A stretch of 64,000 nucleotides of DNA. Source: Fimbriimonadales bacterium. Lineage in GTDB: Bacteria; Armatimonadota; Fimbriimonadia; Fimbriimonadales; ATM1. Shown here piece after piece: positions 1 through 8,296 of the stretch (positions within the stretch are counted from its first letter, which is position 1; each line of letters begins with the position of its first letter). The DNA lies in NCBI GenBank assembly GCA_026129745.1, contig JAHCHL010000001.1:62001-126000 (forward strand), written 5' to 3'. Under the pieces are notes generated by a model, which worked only from the letters and a program-made list of their open reading frames with translations, was not told the origin of the DNA and made no database searches. Position numbers and translations under genes: made by a program.

Positions 1-513
1 GCACGCATGCGGTTGCGGCCGCTCGTATGCGTTTTCACTTTTCTTGACTTCTCCTGTTTCTGGATCGACATAGTAATGCCCTTGCGCCGGGCCTGTGATT
101 CCGTATGCATAATGAAGTCCCGTGTTGAACCATTGCGGACTATTCGGTGCAGCCATTTGCCGCGCCATCATGTAGCAGAGTTCGTCGTAAAACGCTTGCG
201 CGTCTGCATCAGAATCGAAGTAGCCGTGTTTTTCGCCCCAATATCGCCAGCAACCTGCCAATCGATGAAAGACTTGTCTCGCATCCTTTTCGGAGCCCGT
301 AGATTCGTCTTCTTGCGGTACGCCTGCTTTTCGAAAATACTTTTGCGCGAGGATGTCGGTGGCAACTTGCGACCACTCCGCAGGAACCATGATGTCTTCC
401 ATGGAGAACACACTGGATCCATCTGGATTCCTTATTTCTGATCTGCGCGAAACGAACTCGATGCCTTCATAGGCATCGGAGCCGCCCTTAGTAAACCGTC
501 GTTCAATCTTCAT
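1..513 (-). CDS. nrdJ: Adenosylcobalamin-dependent (class II) ribonucleotide reductase, N-terminal part
   Basis: Partial gene: only the first 171 residues lie inside the window and the rest runs off the left edge. Class II reductases make deoxyribonucleotides from ribonucleotides in the cytoplasm, using coenzyme B12 as radical source and needing no oxygen. The visible part carries conserved NrdJ segments, SQVATDILAQKYFRKAG at about 48-64 and NSPQWFNTGLH at about 124-134. The ATG at 513 follows a GGGAGGAC ribosome site at good spacing. It lies 45 nt downstream of nrdR on the same strand, so repressor and target enzyme look cotranscribed. The family call is firm; activity cannot be judged without the catalytic cysteines, which are outside the window. 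Confidence 0.9.
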   Translation of the reverse strand, partial: MKIERRFTKGGSDAYEGIEFVSRRSEIRNPDGSSVFSMEDIMVPAEWSQVATDILAQKYFRKAGVPQEDESTGSEKDARQVFHRLAGCWRYWGEKHGYFDSDADAQAFYDELCYMMARQMAAPNSPQWFNTGLHYAYGITGPAQGHYYVDPETGEVKKSENAYERPQPHAC

Positions 514-558
514 TTGTATTGTCCTCCCTGGAAGCCCGAGCTGATGCCCGGTGCGCAT

Positions 559-1068
559 TCAGTTCCTTTGCAGTTTGGCAAGTGATTCACGTTCTCCGCG
601 TAGCCTCGCGGACTTTCTTGTTCTTTTGAGTGATGCGACGAACTCACGAAACTCTTCGGGATCGTCGAACTCCCTGTAAACGCTCGCGAATCGAATGTAA
701 GCGACTGGGTCGATGTCGCCCAGTCGCTCAAGAATGAGTTCCCCTATTTCAATGCTGGAGACTTCCGCATCTGGAAGTTCAAGAAGCTTTCGTTCAAGGT
801 CTTCGGCAGCGGACGCAAGAATCGAAGTTGGTACCGGTCGTTTGCGGCAGGCGATCTCCATGCTCGAGAGGACCTTTGCTCGCAGAAACGGCTCCCTTCT
901 GCCGTCCTTTTTGACGACGAACAGCCTACGCTGCTCGACCTCTTCGAAGGTTGTGTACCTGTGCCCGCACTTCAGGCACTCTCGCCTACGGCGAATGGCG
1001 GCTCCGTCTCTGGCCGATCTGGAATCGATGACCTTGTCTTCAGGATAGCCGCAGCAGGGACACTTCAT
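559..1068 (-). CDS. nrdR: Transcriptional repressor NrdR
   Basis: NrdR senses ATP/dATP and represses ribonucleotide reductase genes. The 169-residue protein has the complete layout: an N-terminal zinc ribbon (C3, C6, C31, C34) with the typical VIDSR segment, then an ATP-cone domain from about residue 49 to 139. The reading frame stays open 33 codons further upstream, but the family always starts with MKCP, so the ATG at 1068 is chosen. It is the first gene of the nrdR-nrdJ pair, which makes autoregulation plausible. The call rests on motif order and length and is very safe. Confidence 0.96.
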   Translation of the reverse strand: MKCPCCGYPEDKVIDSRSARDGAAIRRRRECLKCGHRYTTFEEVEQRRLFVVKKDGRREPFLRAKVLSSMEIACRKRPVPTSILASAAEDLERKLLELPDAEVSSIEIGELILERLGDIDPVAYIRFASVYREFDDPEEFREFVASLKRTRKSARLRGERESLAKLQRN

Positions 1069-1124
1069 GGTCGGGGTTCCTACCATTTCCCGGGTAGGCC
1101 GGGCACCCATATCTGGGCATACGA

Positions 1125-1155
1125 ATAGTGTGGCACACAACATCTCGCGTGTCAA
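1125..1155 (-). promoter_or_regulatory. Possible nrdR-nrdJ promoter with an NrdR-like half-site
   Basis: On the minus strand a perfect TTGACA (1150-1155) stands 19 nt before CACTAT (1125-1130), a longer than ideal spacer. The -10 lies within ACACTATT, which matches one half of the NrdR box consensus; the other half is poor and no second correctly phased box is clear. This is a weak prediction. Confidence 0.3.
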
Positions 1156-1260
1156 GGGGTCAGGCAAAGTTTTTCAAATATTCTTCTTCCCATGCCTTCC
1201 CCACCCCGTTTCTACCGGTTTTCCACAGCTTTCTCACCCCAGTCGTTTGGTCCCTGGACA

Positions 1261-1288
1261 TTTGCCTCTTTGTGAGGGGTGCTATAAC
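1261..1288 (+). promoter_or_regulatory. Predicted promoter of the CPA2 antiporter gene
   Basis: TTTGCC (1261-1266), a 16-nt spacer and TATAAC (1283-1288). The GTG start at 1298 is only 9 nt after the -10 box, so the transcript would begin about at the start codon (leaderless). No ribosome site is present. Confidence 0.45.
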
Positions 1289-1297
1289 GGTCGCACC

Positions 1298-2968
1298 GTG
1301 CCGGCAGTCGAGTTCTTTCAACAGAATCCGTTTCACACGTTTGCGGCGATTGTGCTGTTGGCCGCAATTGTCGGAGCCGTCGGTCTTTGGCTTCGGCAAC
1401 CTCTCATCGTTGCGTTCATCGCAGTCGGCATCATTGCCGGGCCATCTGTTCTTGGCTTGGTCGACCCTGGCCTTGGCAAGGGCGAGCAGATGCAGTTGCT
1501 TTCCCAAATGGGGATTGCGATTCTTTTGTTCGTTGTCGGCCTGAAGCTCGATGTTCACTTGATCCGAACGTTAGGGCCGGTTTCCCTCGCAACCGGCTTG
1601 GGCCAAGTCGCATTCACTTCTATCGTCGGCTATCTAATCATCATTGCGATGGGGATCGACACGATTCCAGCGATCTACATCGCGGTCGCGCTCACGTTTT
1701 CGAGCACGATCATCATCGTCAAACTTCTCTCGGACAAGAGAGAGTTAGATGCTCTTCATGGACGCATTGCAGTCGGATTTCTGATCGTTCAAGACATCGT
1801 CGTTGTTCTGGCGATGATCTTCCTGGCCGCGTTAGGTTCTGGCGATGCTGATCGGAACGCAGCTGCTGAGTTTGGGTTAGTACTTGCAAAAGGTCTCGGC
1901 TTTCTCGGAGTCATCTCGTTGCTAATGCGAGTGGGATTGCCTCAGTTGATGCAATTGATTGCAAAGTCGCCTGAACTGCTCGTGCTCTTTTCCATTGCAT
2001 GGGGTTTCGCACTTGGCGCGGCCGGCGATCTGCTTGGATTCAGCAAGGAGGTCGGCGCGTTTCTTGCCGGCGTTTCTATTGCATCCACACCCTATCGCGA
2101 AGCTGTCGCATCACGCCTCGTGAGCGTTCGGGATTTCTTATTGCTTTTCTTCTTTGTCGATTTAGGATCTCAACTTAAGCTTGGACTTCTTGGAGCACAA
2201 GTTCCTGCCGCTATCACGCTTTCACTTTTCGTGTTGATTGGAAACCCCTTGATCGTGATGATCATCATGGGCGTCATGGGATATCGAAGGCGCACCAGTT
2301 TTCTTGCGGGATTGACTGTTGCGCAAATCAGCGAATTCTCGCTGATTATGATCGCTCTCGGCGCGACTATTGGCCATGTTACAGATGACCACGTAGGATT
2401 GGTCACGATGGTTGGACTGATTACGATCGGGCTATCAACCTACATGATCATGTATTCACATTACCTGTACGATAAACTGTCTCCTTATCTAAAGATTTTT
2501 GAGAAACCGGCAGATCATCGAGAAGAGCGTCAGGACATTGGCTCTGCGATTCGGCCAGACGTCATTGTGTTCGGTGTTGGGCGCTTTGGGCGAACGATTT
2601 TGCGCGGCCTACACGATAAGGGACTTGAGGGACTCGGAATCGATTTCGACCCGGTGGCCATTCGAGGCTGTGCCGCCAGCGGATATCCAGTGCGTTACGG
2701 AGACGCGACCGACGCGGAGTTTGCATCAAGCCTTCCCTTGGATTCGGTGAAGTGGATTGTCAGCACAGTTCCTGATCGAGACATTGGAGCTTCACTGGTT
2801 CACGCCTTTCGCACCGCCGGTTATCAGCGAAGCATAGCAGTGACGGCGCACAACGACGTAGACAAGCAATGGCTACTGGAACGCGGTGCAGATTTCGTGC
2901 TTATGCCATTCGAAGATGCTGGCGTCGAAGCAGTCGAGCGATTGGTCGAGAGCATTGAACGTCGCTAA
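1298..2968 (+). CDS. CPA2-family cation:proton antiporter with TrkA-N domain (KefB-like)
   Basis: Predicted inner-membrane exchanger of K+ or Na+ for protons. The 556-residue protein has about 12 hydrophobic segments through residue ~400 (Na_H_exchanger family). A cytoplasmic Rossmann RCK/TrkA-N domain follows, with GVGRFGRTIL as nucleotide-binding loop, which usually gates transport by NAD(H) or other ligands. The frame extends upstream to 1067 but that stretch overlaps the nrdR promoter region and is not membrane-like. The GTG at 1298 starts just before the first helix and sits 9 nt behind a TATAAC box. Ion specificity cannot be read from sequence. It is divergent from nrdR and convergent with the next gene. 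Confidence 0.85.
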   Translation: MPAVEFFQQNPFHTFAAIVLLAAIVGAVGLWLRQPLIVAFIAVGIIAGPSVLGLVDPGLGKGEQMQLLSQMGIAILLFVVGLKLDVHLIRTLGPVSLATGLGQVAFTSIVGYLIIIAMGIDTIPAIYIAVALTFSSTIIIVKLLSDKRELDALHGRIAVGFLIVQDIVVVLAMIFLAALGSGDADRNAAAEFGLVLAKGLGFLGVISLLMRVGLPQLMQLIAKSPELLVLFSIAWGFALGAAGDLLGFSKEVGAFLAGVSIASTPYREAVASRLVSVRDFLLLFFFVDLGSQLKLGLLGAQVPAAITLSLFVLIGNPLIVMIIMGVMGYRRRTSFLAGLTVAQISEFSLIMIALGATIGHVTDDHVGLVTMVGLITIGLSTYMIMYSHYLYDKLSPYLKIFEKPADHREERQDIGSAIRPDVIVFGVGRFGRTILRGLHDKGLEGLGIDFDPVAIRGCAASGYPVRYGDATDAEFASSLPLDSVKWIVSTVPDRDIGASLVHAFRTAGYQRSIAVTAHNDVDKQWLLERGADFVLMPFEDAGVEAVERLVESIERR

Positions 2969-2976
2969 CTTTCACT

Positions 2977-3576
2977 TTAGTCCTTCTTCGGAAAGGTCTG
3001 GATCGAATTTCCCTTTTCGTCGAAGAGCGCAATATATCCACCGTCGAGCAGCGAGTACAAGCTGAGCGCCGGCGTGCCTCTCGGCTGACTTAACTTCATC
3101 GCTGAACTGTGTTGGGTGCTTTCGATATATAGCCTTTCAGAGCCATTGGCAGCGTTGAGTTCGATCCTTGCGCCTCCATCGCGGGATGCGTAGACGCTTG
3201 CGACTGGCTGCCTGGTGTCATTGTGATAAATTGTAATCGCTCCACCATCTGTACCTCGCGTCAGCTCCATGACTTTCATTCCGGATTCATCGAACAAGTC
3301 GATCTGGCCTCCCGCTCGTCCGCCTTCAAGCTTAATCGAAGGGCGATATTCGGCGCCTTCAACCGCGCGTCCATAAATGTAACCTTCAAATCCTTCTTCC
3401 GTGCCGTAGAACAGCGCGGACGGTTTGCCCTGCTTGTTGACGATTTCGAGCGTGTTTGTCTTCAGGTTTTCGGTGCCTTGTCTAAAACCGAAAGTGGCAA
3501 CGAGTGCGAGTACTGAAAGCAAAATAAAGCGCTGATTGCGAACGGTGCGTTCAAGTCGGGAGATACGATCTTCCAT
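2977..3576 (-). CDS. Membrane-anchored hypothetical protein with ~23-residue beta repeats
   Basis: No known family recognised. The 199-residue protein has a short charged, probably coiled N-terminus, one membrane segment at about 17-33, then an outer part built from imperfect repeats of 22-23 residues. Each repeat has a GG or SS pair followed by alternating hydrophobics: pairs at 89-90, 111-112, 134-135, 157-158 and 179-180. This suggests a small extracytoplasmic beta-solenoid or sheet repeat. The ATG at 3576 is preferred over the GTG one codon upstream. It is a single gene, tail to tail with the antiporter (8 nt apart). Function unknown. Confidence 0.75.
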   Translation of the reverse strand: MEDRISRLERTVRNQRFILLSVLALVATFGFRQGTENLKTNTLEIVNKQGKPSALFYGTEEGFEGYIYGRAVEGAEYRPSIKLEGGRAGGQIDLFDESGMKVMELTRGTDGGAITIYHNDTRQPVASVYASRDGGARIELNAANGSERLYIESTQHSSAMKLSQPRGTPALSLYSLLDGGYIALFDEKGNSIQTFPKKD

Positions 3577-3623
3577 CACTCGAATCTACCTTACGCGTTC
3601 AAGAGCGTATGAAGGATGGAAGA

Positions 3624-3701
3624 TGGTCGGGGCGGCGAGATTCGAACTCGCGACCTCCTGCTCCCAAAGCAGGCGCGCTAACCAAGCTGCGCTACGCCCC
3701 G
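3624..3701 (-). tRNA. tRNA-Pro(TGG)
   Basis: A cloverleaf folds on the minus strand: acceptor CGGGGCG/CGCCCCG, anticodon arm CCTGC-TTTGGGA-GCAGG with anticodon TGG, T arm GCGAG-TTCGAAT-CTCGC, discriminator A and an encoded CCA end. Total 78 nt. Confidence 0.96.
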
Positions 3702-3741
3702 ATCGGCGCTGAAGTTTACCAGCCAGCGGATCGTTCAGAAT

Positions 3742-5160
3742 GTGTTTGTGCTCAAGAAGCCGATGATTTTAGGCGGAAAGCCGGTGTTCTCAGATTCGAG
3801 TCTGACTACCCGGGCTCCTTGGTCGGGTCGAGAACTCGGAGCGATTTGCACTGCAACAGATGAGCAAGTTGACGTCGCGATGTCTCATGCGGACAAAGCA
3901 TTCAGATCTCCGATGCCGCTCGAAGAGCGAGTCGAAGTTTGCGCACGCGTTTCGAGCGCAATTACAAGGCGTAAATTGGAGTTCGTCGAGCTGCTAATAG
4001 AAGAAACGGGAAAACCCAGGCAGTTCGCAGATGGCGAAGTCGAGCGAATGGCGGCAACATTTCTTCTTGCCTCGCAGGCTGGCGATGCCATGCACGAAGT
4101 CGAACTCGACTTGTCATTCGATAAGAGAGGGGCGGGTTTCTCTGGCAAGTGGCAAAGATTCGCGGTCGGACCCATTCTCGGCTTCGTGCCATACAACTGG
4201 CCGCTGAACTTGGCGGCACACAAACTCGCTCCAGCAATCGTTGCAGGTTGCCCAATCGTGATGAAAGTCAGCCCACTGGCACCGCTTTGCACGCTCGCAC
4301 TCGGCGAGTTGTTGATTGAGTGCGGCATGCAGCCAGAGAGTTTGAGCGTTATGCACGTAAGCAATGATCAAGCACAAAGGATGCTGACCGATCCGCGAAT
4401 TCGCATGCTGAGCTTCACTGGAAGCCCGTCCGTCGGATGGATGCTGAAGGAAAAAGTTCCTCGTAAGAGAGTCGCTTTGGAACTTGGCGGAAATGCGCCT
4501 GTCATCATTTGCGAAGATGCTGATTTGTCGCTTGCTGTTTCACGCACAGCGCTTAGCGGTTACGCATACGCTGGCCAGGTGTGCATTTCTGCGCAGAATG
4601 TTTTCGTGCAAAGATCAGTATTGGACGAAGCATTGAACATGTTCGCCGATGCAACAACGTCTTGCAAGACCGGAGACCCCAGTTTGGACGATACAGTATG
4701 TGGCCCTTTGATCGACGATAGCGCGCGAAACCGTGTCCTCGATCGCATTGAAAGCTCGGGTGCAAAAGTCGTCGCTCGCGCAAGGGCAGATGATCATCCG
4801 CTATTGGTTCCTCCTACGTTGCTTACCGACGTGGACCCAAAGTCGGAAGTCTTTTGTGAAGAGATTTTTGGACCCGTTCTCAATGCAGTAGGCTTCGACA
4901 GCATCGAGGGGCTAGTGGAAGAACTGAACCGCGGACGCTACCGGTTGCAGGCATCCATTTTCACAAGCGATAGAGAAAGAGCAGACTATGCGTTCAGGTC
5001 ATTGGAATTTGGAGGAGTCGTCGTAAATGAGTCACCGAGCCTCCGTTTCGACAACATGCCGTATGGCGGCGAAGGAGACTCTGGATTTGGACGAGAAGGC
5101 GTTCGGTTTGCCATTGAAGAGATGACCACTCCAAGGACTGGACTCAACAGGCGAGAATGA
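3742..5160 (+). CDS. NAD(P)-dependent aldehyde dehydrogenase family protein
   Basis: Oxidises an aldehyde to the acid with NAD(P)+; the substrate is not evident. The 472-residue protein covers the whole ALDH fold. N152 in the PYNWP motif (oxyanion), cofactor lysine K175, general base E247 in ELGGN and nucleophile C281 in GQVCIS are all present, followed by the EEIFGPV motif. The start is uncertain: GTG 3742 gives an N-terminus like other family members, and ATG 3763 is the main alternative. The AraC-type gene 36 nt downstream could be a local regulator. The family is secure, the substrate unknown. Confidence 0.9.
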   Translation: MFVLKKPMILGGKPVFSDSSLTTRAPWSGRELGAICTATDEQVDVAMSHADKAFRSPMPLEERVEVCARVSSAITRRKLEFVELLIEETGKPRQFADGEVERMAATFLLASQAGDAMHEVELDLSFDKRGAGFSGKWQRFAVGPILGFVPYNWPLNLAAHKLAPAIVAGCPIVMKVSPLAPLCTLALGELLIECGMQPESLSVMHVSNDQAQRMLTDPRIRMLSFTGSPSVGWMLKEKVPRKRVALELGGNAPVIICEDADLSLAVSRTALSGYAYAGQVCISAQNVFVQRSVLDEALNMFADATTSCKTGDPSLDDTVCGPLIDDSARNRVLDRIESSGAKVVARARADDHPLLVPPTLLTDVDPKSEVFCEEIFGPVLNAVGFDSIEGLVEELNRGRYRLQASIFTSDRERADYAFRSLEFGGVVVNESPSLRFDNMPYGGEGDSGFGREGVRFAIEEMTTPRTGLNRRE

Positions 5161-5196
5161 TCTCCGTCATGCTCTAAGTCAATCAAAGGTGCCAAA

Positions 5197-5880
5197 ATGG
5201 GCTCAGAGATGAACTCAAACAGAATAGAACCCTCGGGCGAAGTCAGCTATAGCGAGATCAACGCAATGGTGCGCTTGGGCCAGCGAGTCGAGCTCGAGGC
5301 CTACTTGAGGCAGTTTCTCGTGGACCTGCGCGACATAGCCGAAGCAGACATGACGATGGCGCGCGCGCGATTCATCTGTTTGGTGTCGATTCTCGTATTG
5401 TCCACGATGGAAATCGGTGCTCCGCCGACGGTTGAGAATACGATCGCTCATGCCGCGCATGATTCCGACTCTGCGGCTTCAGTCGATGAATTGATGAGCA
5501 TTGCTGCGAAATATCTCTCCCATGCGACGGTTTGCGCGCAGCCCAATGCGAATCGCATGGCGATCCAAATGGTGGAGCGTGTCAAGCAAATCGTTGCGGA
5601 GCGATACGGCGACAATTTGAGCGATGAAGCGATTGCATCGGAGGTGTGTTTGAGCAGATCTCACTTCCGATTTCTTTTCCGCGAAGTCGCAGGCATGCCG
5701 TTCAAACGGTATGTAACTGAGTATCGTCTCAACATCGCACGCAAACTTCTCGAGGCATCCAACTTGAGTGTAAAGGAAGTTTGCCATAAGGTTGGCTACT
5801 CCGATTCAAGCAGTTTCTATCGAGCGTATCGAGCGTTGCACGGAGTTGCACCGACGGCGCACAGAGTCGCAAGCGTTTGA
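5197..5880 (+). CDS. AraC-family transcriptional regulator
   Basis: The 227-residue protein ends in a classic AraC DNA-binding domain of two helix-turn-helix units (about 128-225), with ASEVCLSRSHFRFLFRE and the closing signature VGYSDSSSFYRAYRALHG. The N-terminal half is alpha-helical and shows no cupin fold or other sensor I recognise, so the effector is unknown. The ATG at 5197 follows AAAGGTG; a second ATG four codons in is possible. It lies just after the aldehyde dehydrogenase on the same strand and may control it. Confidence 0.88.
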   Translation: MGSEMNSNRIEPSGEVSYSEINAMVRLGQRVELEAYLRQFLVDLRDIAEADMTMARARFICLVSILVLSTMEIGAPPTVENTIAHAAHDSDSAASVDELMSIAAKYLSHATVCAQPNANRMAIQMVERVKQIVAERYGDNLSDEAIASEVCLSRSHFRFLFREVAGMPFKRYVTEYRLNIARKLLEASNLSVKEVCHKVGYSDSSSFYRAYRALHGVAPTAHRVASV

Positions 5881-5900
5881 GGTATATTGCGATTCCACGC

Positions 5901-5977
<77 letters not shown>

Positions 5978-5986
5978 ATTTGAAAA

Positions 5987-6014
5987 GGCCGCCAAAGGCG
6001 GCCCGATTTCTTTT
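5987..6014. terminator. Rho-independent terminator after tRNA-fMet
   Basis: Perfect stem GGCCGCC-AAA-GGCGGCC (5987-6003) followed by CGATTTCTTTT on the plus strand. On the minus strand it is followed by TTTTCAAA, so it may also end the convergent SIS-domain gene, whose stop codon overlaps the far side. Confidence 0.85.
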
Positions 6015-6930
6015 ATAGCGTCTTTGTGATTTTCGACAAGTTGGGAGGCGAGTCGGGGTCAAAGCCGCGGATGCGCGCAGTTTCCAATGCGAGACACTGA
6101 AGGAGCATGGCGTGCCAGATCGGCGACTGGATCTCTTGAGTCGACTGAGCGTTAAAGACTCTTTCGCTCATCTCTTTGAGCACTTCTGGCATCTTGCCGT
6201 AAACGATTGCGATTGTGTTTGGCGAGAGTAGCGCCTTTGGGCCGTGTTCAAAATCGGCAGTCGAATAGCTCTTACACGGTACGAGCGCGCATTCCATGAG
6301 TTTGAGCGCGGTTTCGCACGCGGTGCCGAACGTGTAACCTCTGCCCAGTGCAAAGACGATGCCTGCCGCATCGATTCCAGGCGCGAATTCATAGGCCGCA
6401 TCTTTGCAAACATCCAGCCAGTCTTTGGTCGGGAAATCCGGCTTGCTCTGCAGGACGAGAGAGTATGCGGCAAGCAAGGAAGCGGAATAAGTCTTTGTCG
6501 CTGCGACGCACTTCTCGACACCGACGTCCAGCAGGACCGTGTCATGTGCGGTCACCGCAAGCGGTGAGTCCGGTTCATTCGTGATCGCGAGTGTTTTCTG
6601 ACCCTGTTCATTCAGAGAAGCAATTACTGCCGTAACATCAGGGGACTCACCGGATTGCGATATGCCTATGCCAAGAGTTCTCGGATATCTGAGTTCCTTG
6701 CCATAAACCGTTTGGACGCTTGGCGCAGCCATCAAGGCAGGAATCTGCCATTCAGTCTCGACTAAGTACCGAAGATAAAGGCCGACATTGTCCGAACTGC
6801 CCCTCGCGGCAATAACGACGAGATCGAAATCGGACGGATCGATCTTCGTCTTCAAATAACTGTCTGCGCGAGCGGGAAGCAGCTCGATCTGCTCTTCGAT
6901 CTCTCGCTCCATCCATTCGCCGAGCACCAT
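6013..6930 (-). CDS. SIS-domain sugar-phosphate isomerase/deaminase-like protein (GlmS C-terminal/NagB-II type)
   Basis: Two SIS (sugar isomerase) domains fill the 305 residues, the layout of the isomerase half of GlmS and of NagB-II/AgaS/FrlB-type proteins that act on aminosugar or glycated amino acid phosphates. Recognisable motifs are ARGSSDN, GISQSGESPD (phosphosugar-binding serines), CVAATKTYSA and the second-domain ADFEHGPKALL. No glutaminase domain is present, so it is not a full GlmS. The start is set at ATG 6930, six nt behind a TATCAT box; ATG 6945 is the alternative but would contain that box. It is divergent from a fucosidase in a glycan locus, which fits N-acetylhexosamine use. 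Confidence 0.87.
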   Translation of the reverse strand: MVLGEWMEREIEEQIELLPARADSYLKTKIDPSDFDLVVIAARGSSDNVGLYLRYLVETEWQIPALMAAPSVQTVYGKELRYPRTLGIGISQSGESPDVTAVIASLNEQGQKTLAITNEPDSPLAVTAHDTVLLDVGVEKCVAATKTYSASLLAAYSLVLQSKPDFPTKDWLDVCKDAAYEFAPGIDAAGIVFALGRGYTFGTACETALKLMECALVPCKSYSTADFEHGPKALLSPNTIAIVYGKMPEVLKEMSERVFNAQSTQEIQSPIWHAMLLQCLALETARIRGFDPDSPPNLSKITKTL

Positions 6931-6936
6931 AGCGAT

Positions 6937-6942
6937 ATGATA
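6937..6942 (-). promoter_or_regulatory. -10 box giving a leaderless SIS-domain gene
   Basis: TATCAT, six nt before the ATG at 6930. No ribosome site. The same TATCAT-N6-start arrangement occurs before the SprT gene at 59499. Confidence 0.4.
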
Positions 6943-6984
6943 CATGGTTCGGGTACACCGGACCGAACTGATGATTGGTTTGGC

Positions 6985-6990
6985 TATAAC
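6985..6990 (+). promoter_or_regulatory. -10 box giving a leaderless fucosidase gene
   Basis: TATAAC, seven nt before ATG 6998 (one nt before ATG 6992). No ribosome site and no clear -35. Confidence 0.45.
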
Positions 6991-6997
6991 GATGGCG

Positions 6998-8296
6998 ATG
7001 ATTCAACAGCCGCTCTTACCCGTGCCGAGCCCAAGGCAATTGGCTTGGCATGAGATGGAGTACTACGCATTCGTTCATTTCGGGCCGAACACGTTCACCG
7101 GAGTTGAATGGGGCGAGGGGCGAGAGGATCCGAAACTGTTCAATCCAACTTCCTTGGATTGTGAGCAGTGGGTGCGCACTTTCAAAGAAGCAGGCATGAG
7201 CGGCGTCATCATCACGGCCAAGCATCACGACGGATTCTGTTTGTGGCCATCGAAGTACTCGAATCACACGGTTGCCCATTCATCTTATCGTGGCGACGTT
7301 CTTCGAGAATTGTCGGAAGCCTGCAAAAGGCACGGATTGAAGATGGGCGTCTATCTCTCACCTTGGGATCGAAATCATCCGACTTACGGAACTCCAGAAT
7401 ACAATTTGGTATTTGCGGGGATGTTGGAGGAAGTGCTCACACAATACGGCGAGATTTTCGAAGTGTGGTTCGACGGTGCAAATGGTGAAGGTCCGAATGG
7501 CAAAAGGCAAGAATACGATTGGGACTTGTTTGTTGTGACAGTGCGAAAGCACCAACCGAATGCAGTTATCTTCAGCGATGCAGGTCCAGATGTGAGATGG
7601 GTTGGCAACGAGAACGGCTTCGCAGCTCCAACAAACTGGGCGACCATCGATCGCAAGCGATATGTGCCTGGGACACCGCTGTATCGTGAACTGACCGAAG
7701 GAACGGAGGGCGCGCCGGATTGGATTCCGGCAGAGTGCGACGTCAGCATCAGACCCGGCTGGTTCTATCACGCCGATCAGGACACGAAGGTCAAGACTGT
7801 GCGCGAGCTGATGGACATTTGGTACGGTTCGATCGGGCAAAACGCTGCTTTGCTTCTCAACGTTCCGCCTGATCGCCGAGGTCATATTCACGAAATCGAT
7901 GCTGCTCGGCTTCTCGAATTTCGCAAGGAAAGGGATAGGCACTTCGGGAATGACTTAATGCAGCATTCAGTTGGAGCCTTCGAACTCAAAGACGGCAAAA
8001 CAGAAACATTCAAGGTCGGTGACAGCGTGACAGTGAAGTTCGACAAGGAGGTCACTTTCAACCGAATCCGACTCAGGGAGGCGATTCCTTTCGGGCAACG
8101 GGTCAAGCGATTTGAAGTTTGGGCAGATGTCGGCGGTTCAATGGTGAAGATTGGCGAAGGCACGACCATCGGATACAGTCGAATCCTGAAATTGCCGCGC
8201 ACGTCATCTTCATTCGTCGAGGTAAGGATTCTCGACACGATTCAAGGTACTGCACTCATCTCTGAGATGTCTCTTTACGATGCTCCGGGTGATTGA
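6998..8296 (+). CDS. Alpha-L-fucosidase, glycoside hydrolase family 29
   Basis: Releases L-fucose from glycans. The 432-residue protein has the GH29 barrel with HFGPNTF near the N-terminus, AKHHDGFCLWPS, and the nucleophile aspartate in EVWFDGANGE. A C-terminal beta-sandwich follows (F5/8-type, from about 330). No signal peptide is visible, so it is probably cytoplasmic. The start is inferred from the -10 box, giving ATG 6998; ATG 6992 or 6971 are possible. The 3' end overlaps the convergent hexosaminidase gene by 22 nt. The neighbours (hexosaminidase, beta-galactosidase, sugar transporter) suggest breakdown of fucosylated glycans. Confidence 0.92.
   Translation: MIQQPLLPVPSPRQLAWHEMEYYAFVHFGPNTFTGVEWGEGREDPKLFNPTSLDCEQWVRTFKEAGMSGVIITAKHHDGFCLWPSKYSNHTVAHSSYRGDVLRELSEACKRHGLKMGVYLSPWDRNHPTYGTPEYNLVFAGMLEEVLTQYGEIFEVWFDGANGEGPNGKRQEYDWDLFVVTVRKHQPNAVIFSDAGPDVRWVGNENGFAAPTNWATIDRKRYVPGTPLYRELTEGTEGAPDWIPAECDVSIRPGWFYHADQDTKVKTVRELMDIWYGSIGQNAALLLNVPPDRRGHIHEIDAARLLEFRKERDRHFGNDLMQHSVGAFELKDGKTETFKVGDSVTVKFDKEVTFNRIRLREAIPFGQRVKRFEVWADVGGSMVKIGEGTTIGYSRILKLPRTSSSFVEVRILDTIQGTALISEMSLYDAPGD

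Noticed and set aside
7..441. Plus-strand open frame at the left edge
   Set aside because: It is antisense to the N-terminal part of nrdJ, whose protein sequence is clearly conserved.
1069..1297. Cobalamin riboswitch before the B12-dependent reductase operon
   Set aside because: No B12-box or kissing-loop pattern is seen in the 229-nt region; only a weak promoter and an NrdR-like half-site.
3609..3863. Plus-strand open frame across the tRNA-Pro region
   Set aside because: It reads through the antisense of the tRNA and into the aldehyde dehydrogenase region in a different frame; the translated motif is a known artefact of antisense tRNA genes.
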